Of a DNA stretch of 64,000 bases, positions 60,923 through 64,000 are shown in pieces; position 1 is the first letter of the stretch; each line of letters begins with the position of its first letter. Location of the stretch: contig JAHBXI010000003.1 of NCBI GenBank assembly GCA_019636515.1, forward strand, positions 434,001 through 498,000. Reading direction: 5' to 3'. Below the pieces are notes generated by a model. That model saw only the letters and a program-made list of their open reading frames with translations. It ran no database searches and was not told where the DNA came from. Made by a program: the position numbers and the translations under genes. Origin of the DNA: Phycisphaeraceae bacterium (lineage in GTDB: Bacteria; Planctomycetota; Phycisphaerae; Phycisphaerales; UBA1924).

Positions 60923-61272
60923 CGAGTGACTCCTCATGTTCGCACTCCCGCGGCGTCGGACGCTTCCGCGAGCATCCGCGCGTCGCCGCGAGCACGCCGG
61001 AGAACAGGGCAAGCCATGTGCCAGTCCTGCTCGGGCCGCCGCCACTCCCCGCGACGCCCATCCCACCGACGCGCTGTCGTTTCTGCACCCGGTTGTCAGA
61101 CTGGCAGGCAGGCCCGCTCGCCCGTTCACCGCCCAGCGCGTCCACAGGTGGGCGGGTATCAAACGGAAGGCAAACGCCTTGCCGTGAAGGCAAGCGCCGG
61201 CCGCGAAGGCGAACGCCGGCCGAGGAGGCGAACGGATGTTCGGTGGTGGTCTTGACGCCCCGTGGTCGGTGC
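60923..61272. other. Intergenic region upstream of hsp20
   Basis: No gene was recognised in this 350-base stretch. It must contain the hsp20 promoter but no convincing heat-shock or CIRCE-like element is visible. The right part consists of short tandem repeats listed separately. Confidence 0.45.
61166..61235. repeat. Tandem 19-20 base repeats
   Basis: About three and a half copies of a unit like gaaggcgaacgccggccga, at spacings of 20, 19 and 19 bases, lie between the hsp20 gene and the unknown coiled-coil gene. Each unit contains a small inverted repeat (ggc...gcc), so the array could form a string of hairpins on either strand. Confidence 0.75.
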
Positions 61273-61632
61273 TCAGGCAATGAAATCCAGCGGCCCGGTC
61301 GGCTCGTCGCGACGGGTCATGGCGTCGATCCGCTGCATGCGGCGTTCGATATCTCGCTCCAAGGCCCGTGCCTCCTGCGCCTCTCGGTGCTGCGTTGCCC
61401 GCGCGGCGTCCTCCCGTTCGAGCCGCTCGTGTTCCTCCACCCGGCGGAGGCGCTCCTGCTCGCGGCGCCGCTCCAGGTCCTTCGCGGCTCGCTGCTCGCG
61501 CAGGCGTGCGGCACGGGCGATGGAATCATCGACCACGCCCGCCATGATGCGATGGTTGCGGGCCTTGGCCGCGGCCGTCATCAGCGCCGCGTCCGCGGCG
61601 GGGTCGCGCGGATCTGGGAGGTGGGTGGTCAT
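61273..61632 (-). CDS. Hypothetical coiled-coil protein
   Basis: A 119-residue protein that is almost wholly charged helix: alternating Arg, Glu, Gln and Ala (for example LREQRAAKDLERRREQERLRRVEEHERLE) suggest a long coiled coil. There is a short non-helical head (TTHLPDPRDPAADAAL) and tail (PTGPLDFIA). The low-complexity composition could mislead, but the ends are protein-like and third-position GC is high. No family recognised and no function proposed. Confidence 0.5.
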   Translation of the reverse strand: MTTHLPDPRDPAADAALMTAAAKARNHRIMAGVVDDSIARAARLREQRAAKDLERRREQERLRRVEEHERLEREDAARATQHREAQEARALERDIERRMQRIDAMTRRDEPTGPLDFIA

Positions 61633-61861
61633 CTCGGCGGCGTGGGCGGCGGTCCGAGAACTCCCGGATCATTCGCCGCCGTTGCCTGGCGGCGGATCGG
61701 CCCGTGCCTGGCGACAGTCGAGCGATTCCCGTGCGATTCGTGAAAATACATGACACGTTGCCGGCCCCGGCGGAACGCACGCGACAAGAAGCGCCGGGAA
61801 CCTTCACCGGGCCATCGGTTTAAAGAGTCGGCCTCGGGAGGGGCGGCCACGGGGTCGGCGT

Positions 61862-63442
61862 TCAGGACCGGGCGATGAGCGTCACTGTTTCCGTGCGCAC
61901 GCGAGACCCGCGCCGCAAACCCACGGTCACGCGATCTCCCGGGCGGTACCCCGAAAGGACACGCACCAGTTCGGCGATGTCGCGCGTCGGCCGACCGTCG
62001 ATGTCCGTCAGCACGTCCCCCTGGCGAAGACGCCCATCCCCACCCCGGCGGGGATCGACGACCCGCGTGATGATCAGGCCGTCGGCCTCCCCGGACTCGA
62101 CCTCGACGCCCAGGCTCGCCATCCCGGGTCCGATCTCCTCGGGGACCATCTCGATCGACCGCACCCAGGCGCGGTAGTCACGATCGATGGTTGCCATCGG
62201 CGTCCCGAAGGTCTTCTCCCACGCGATACGCCCGGTTCGGTCCTTTTCAAAGTCGGCGGTGTAGCGCTCGTACCAGTCCCGGATCTTGCCGTGATGAGCC
62301 AGGTACAGGAACGCCGACCTTGCCCGGGCGTACGAGGCCAGCACCCGCAGGGACATGAACTCGTCGGGAGAGGCCGAGCAAAGGTCGGAGAGGCCCGCAA
62401 GCCGCCCGGCGCGTTCGAGGCGTTTGACGATGTTGGTCCGCCACGAATGACGGAGGATGATGCCGCCATCCGGGGCGGGCCCGGCGTCGTAGTCCTCGAC
62501 CAGCGTCCCCAGCCCCTCCTGCACCCATATCGCGTGGCGTTGCCCCAGCCGCAGGCAACTCCGCCAGTGCAGGACATGGAAGAACTCGTGCCGGAGGCTT
62601 GATCCAAGATCCCGGGCGACCAGGATCTTCATGTCGTGGTCGTACTCCCCGCCGATCGAGGACAACCCGGCGCCACCCGAGGCCCCGTGCCGGGAGGCGA
62701 TCCATCGCCCGAAATCGTCGGGAGTCGGAAGCACCACGACCACCCAGGGATCGTGGGCGGACTCGGGAGGATCAAGCAAGCCAGGGAAAATCTCCCGGCA
62801 TGCCCACTCGCCCAGGCGAGAGATCTCTTCTCGGGCCGCGTCGGCGCTCGACGGCCGCACCGCGGTCACGTACACCAGGCGGAGCCGGTCGTCTCGATGC
62901 ACCCGGTAGTCGCCCGAGAAAAAATCGAGCACGCTCGCGACGTTGGCGTCGCGGCGAGCGTCCAGAATGTCGGACCATCCCGCGCGGATCTCCCGGTACT
63001 CTCCTCTCGCTCGCAGGGGGGCCAGGGAAGGATCGCGATCCATGGTTCGCAGGTCATCAAACCCCTCCTCGATGGCCTGAACGAGCAGACGCATGCCATC
63101 GTCGTGGTCGCCCGCGGCGGTCCGAACGCAGGCAAGGTTGTACGTCACGACGAAATGCCCGGGCTGCAACGCGAGTTGCTCTCGGAGCAGGGCCTCGGCC
63201 TGGGCGAGTTCGCCTTCGTTGAAGGCGGCGATGGCCCGGCGTTCCAGTTCCATCGCCCGGGCGCGGCTCTGGGCACGGGCCGCGAATCGGTCGTCCGCCC
63301 CGACGTGGTCCCGTGCCGGCGGGGCATCACGACCCGGCTGATGAAAGCAGGCCACGGGGAACGAGGGAGCCGCCAGGGCCTGAGCGGCGATCGATCCCGT
63401 CATCGCCGGGAATGCCAGCGCGGCGAGCCACGCCCGATTCAC
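61862..63442 (-). CDS. TPR - gluzincin peptidase - PDZ protein
   Basis: An exported 526-residue protein. A signal peptide (WLAALAFPAMTGSIAAQALA) precedes a short TPR-like helical region (AFNEGELAQAEALLREQLALQPGHFVVTYNLACV), then a gluzincin domain with HEFFH (285-289) and a downstream glutamate in WVQEGLGTLVEDY, as in peptidase MA proteins. A C-terminal PDZ domain closes it (GVEVESGEADGLIITRVVDPRRGGDGRLRQGDVLTDIDGRPT). It probably degrades or monitors periplasmic proteins. GTG 63442 overlaps the purN stop as GTGA, so translation is coupled. The frame continues upstream but within purN. Confidence 0.83.
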   Translation of the reverse strand: MNRAWLAALAFPAMTGSIAAQALAAPSFPVACFHQPGRDAPPARDHVGADDRFAARAQSRARAMELERRAIAAFNEGELAQAEALLREQLALQPGHFVVTYNLACVRTAAGDHDDGMRLLVQAIEEGFDDLRTMDRDPSLAPLRARGEYREIRAGWSDILDARRDANVASVLDFFSGDYRVHRDDRLRLVYVTAVRPSSADAAREEISRLGEWACREIFPGLLDPPESAHDPWVVVVLPTPDDFGRWIASRHGASGGAGLSSIGGEYDHDMKILVARDLGSSLRHEFFHVLHWRSCLRLGQRHAIWVQEGLGTLVEDYDAGPAPDGGIILRHSWRTNIVKRLERAGRLAGLSDLCSASPDEFMSLRVLASYARARSAFLYLAHHGKIRDWYERYTADFEKDRTGRIAWEKTFGTPMATIDRDYRAWVRSIEMVPEEIGPGMASLGVEVESGEADGLIITRVVDPRRGGDGRLRQGDVLTDIDGRPTRDIAELVRVLSGYRPGDRVTVGLRRGSRVRTETVTLIARS

Positions 63443-64000
63443 GGGAGCGATCCCGTGGGAGGTGGCCCCGCGGGGGAAGCGCCGCGTGCCTGCCACGCCG
63501 TGATAAGGCCCTGCAGCGCCAGCGGGTACGCCCGGCACTCGAGGGCATACACACGGTCGGCGAGCGTGTCAGGCGTATCGCCGGGGAGGACCGGGCAGGT
63601 CAACTGCAAGACCACCTTGCCGTGGTCGTACTGGTCGTCGCAATGGTGGACGGTGCATCCCGAGACGACTCGTCCGGCGTCGATCACCGCCTGGTGTACG
63701 CGGCGTCCGTACATGCCGTGCCCGCCGAAGTCCGGCAAGAGCGCGGGGTGGATGTTGACGGTTCGGCATTCGAAGCCCGGCGGGATGGGCAACAGCCGCC
63801 GATATCCCGCCAGGACGATCCAGTCGATGCGGTGCTGGCCAAGCAGGTTCTTGATGCGTGACGGGTCGGAGGGCGCATCCTCGATCACGACGCGCAGCCC
63901 CGCCGAACGGGCCCGCTCCACGCCAGGGCACGGGCCAGACGCCACGACCAGTTCGATGGTCGCGTCGAGGTCTCCGATCTCGATCGCCTCGTGGAGGTTG
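63439..64000 (-). CDS. purN: Phosphoribosylglycinamide formyltransferase, 5' end beyond window
   Basis: Transfers a formyl group from 10-formyl-tetrahydrofolate to glycinamide ribonucleotide, the third step of purine synthesis. The C-terminal part is present: WIVLAGYRRLLPIPPGFECRTVNIHPALLPDFGGHGMYG with the catalytic Asn-His pair, and GCTVHHCDDQYDHGKVVLQ with the conserved aspartate. At the window edge the frame still reads NLHEAIEIGDLDATIELVVASG, the usual sequence shortly after the N-terminal GSN loop, so only about 12 to 25 residues are missing. Its stop overlaps the start of the peptidase gene. Confidence 0.93.
   Translation of the reverse strand, partial: NLHEAIEIGDLDATIELVVASGPCPGVERARSAGLRVVIEDAPSDPSRIKNLLGQHRIDWIVLAGYRRLLPIPPGFECRTVNIHPALLPDFGGHGMYGRRVHQAVIDAGRVVSGCTVHHCDDQYDHGKVVLQLTCPVLPGDTPDTLADRVYALECRAYPLALQGLITAWQARGASPAGPPPTGSLP

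Overview
The window comes from a GC-rich bacterial chromosome that I would place in the Planctomycetes, most likely the class Phycisphaerae. That is inference from several signs: two secreted proteins ending in a Pro-Ala-Pro motif, hydrophobic stretch and Arg cluster (PEP-CTERM-like); a prepilin-like protein with the GFTLIELLVVIAII leader; an alpha-amylase ending in dockerin-like EF-hand repeats; a solitary DNA topoisomerase VI subunit B; and unoperonised housekeeping genes. No phage, insertion sequence or CRISPR array was seen, so this looks like core chromosome.

Layout. 1-4.2 kb: gcvH, then an ABC ATPase and FtsX-type permease pair. 4.3-9.8 kb: a secreted GH13 alpha-amylase and a GH31 alpha-glucosidase, divergently transcribed. 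9.8-17.8 kb: PilZ protein, SpoVR-like protein, lipoprotein MsrB, two unknown envelope proteins, a TerC-family membrane protein and a ChaN-like lipoprotein. 17.8-22.5 kb: topoisomerase VI subunit B, divergent from a GH15 glucoamylase/trehalase-like enzyme. 22.6-30.2 kb: two convergent sorting-signal proteins, ndk, an AhpD-like protein, a CCA-adding-type nucleotidyltransferase and a tandem pair of secreted ClpP/NfeD-fold paralogues. 30.3-43.4 kb: homogentisate dioxygenase-like gene followed by rplK-rplA-rplJ-rplL-rpoB-rpoC. 43.4-46.0 kb: a leftward set of four small genes that looks like a metal-handling envelope module. 46.2-53.9 kb: gdhA, tRNA-Gln, a prepilin-like protein behind a long structured leader, an S1-domain protein, a GH20-like hydrolase and tmRNA. 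54-64 kb: unknown proteins, an alpha-glucan phosphorylase, a methyltransferase, an MFS-like transporter, Hsp20, a TPR-peptidase-PDZ protein and the 3' part of purN, cut by the window edge.

Functional themes. Alpha-glucan turnover recurs: exported GH13 and GH31 enzymes for external starch or dextrins, and cytoplasmic GH15 and GT35 enzymes for internal glucans. The transcription/translation core (rplKAJL-rpoBC, S1, tmRNA, tRNA-Gln, CCA enzyme) is well represented. The most unusual items are the ClpP-like pair in which one copy lacks the nucleophilic serine, the GH15 enzyme with a decayed trehalose-phosphatase-like N-terminus, the orphan topoisomerase VI B subunit, the metal-handling cluster, and the approximately 0.5-kb structured leader or small RNA upstream of the prepilin gene.
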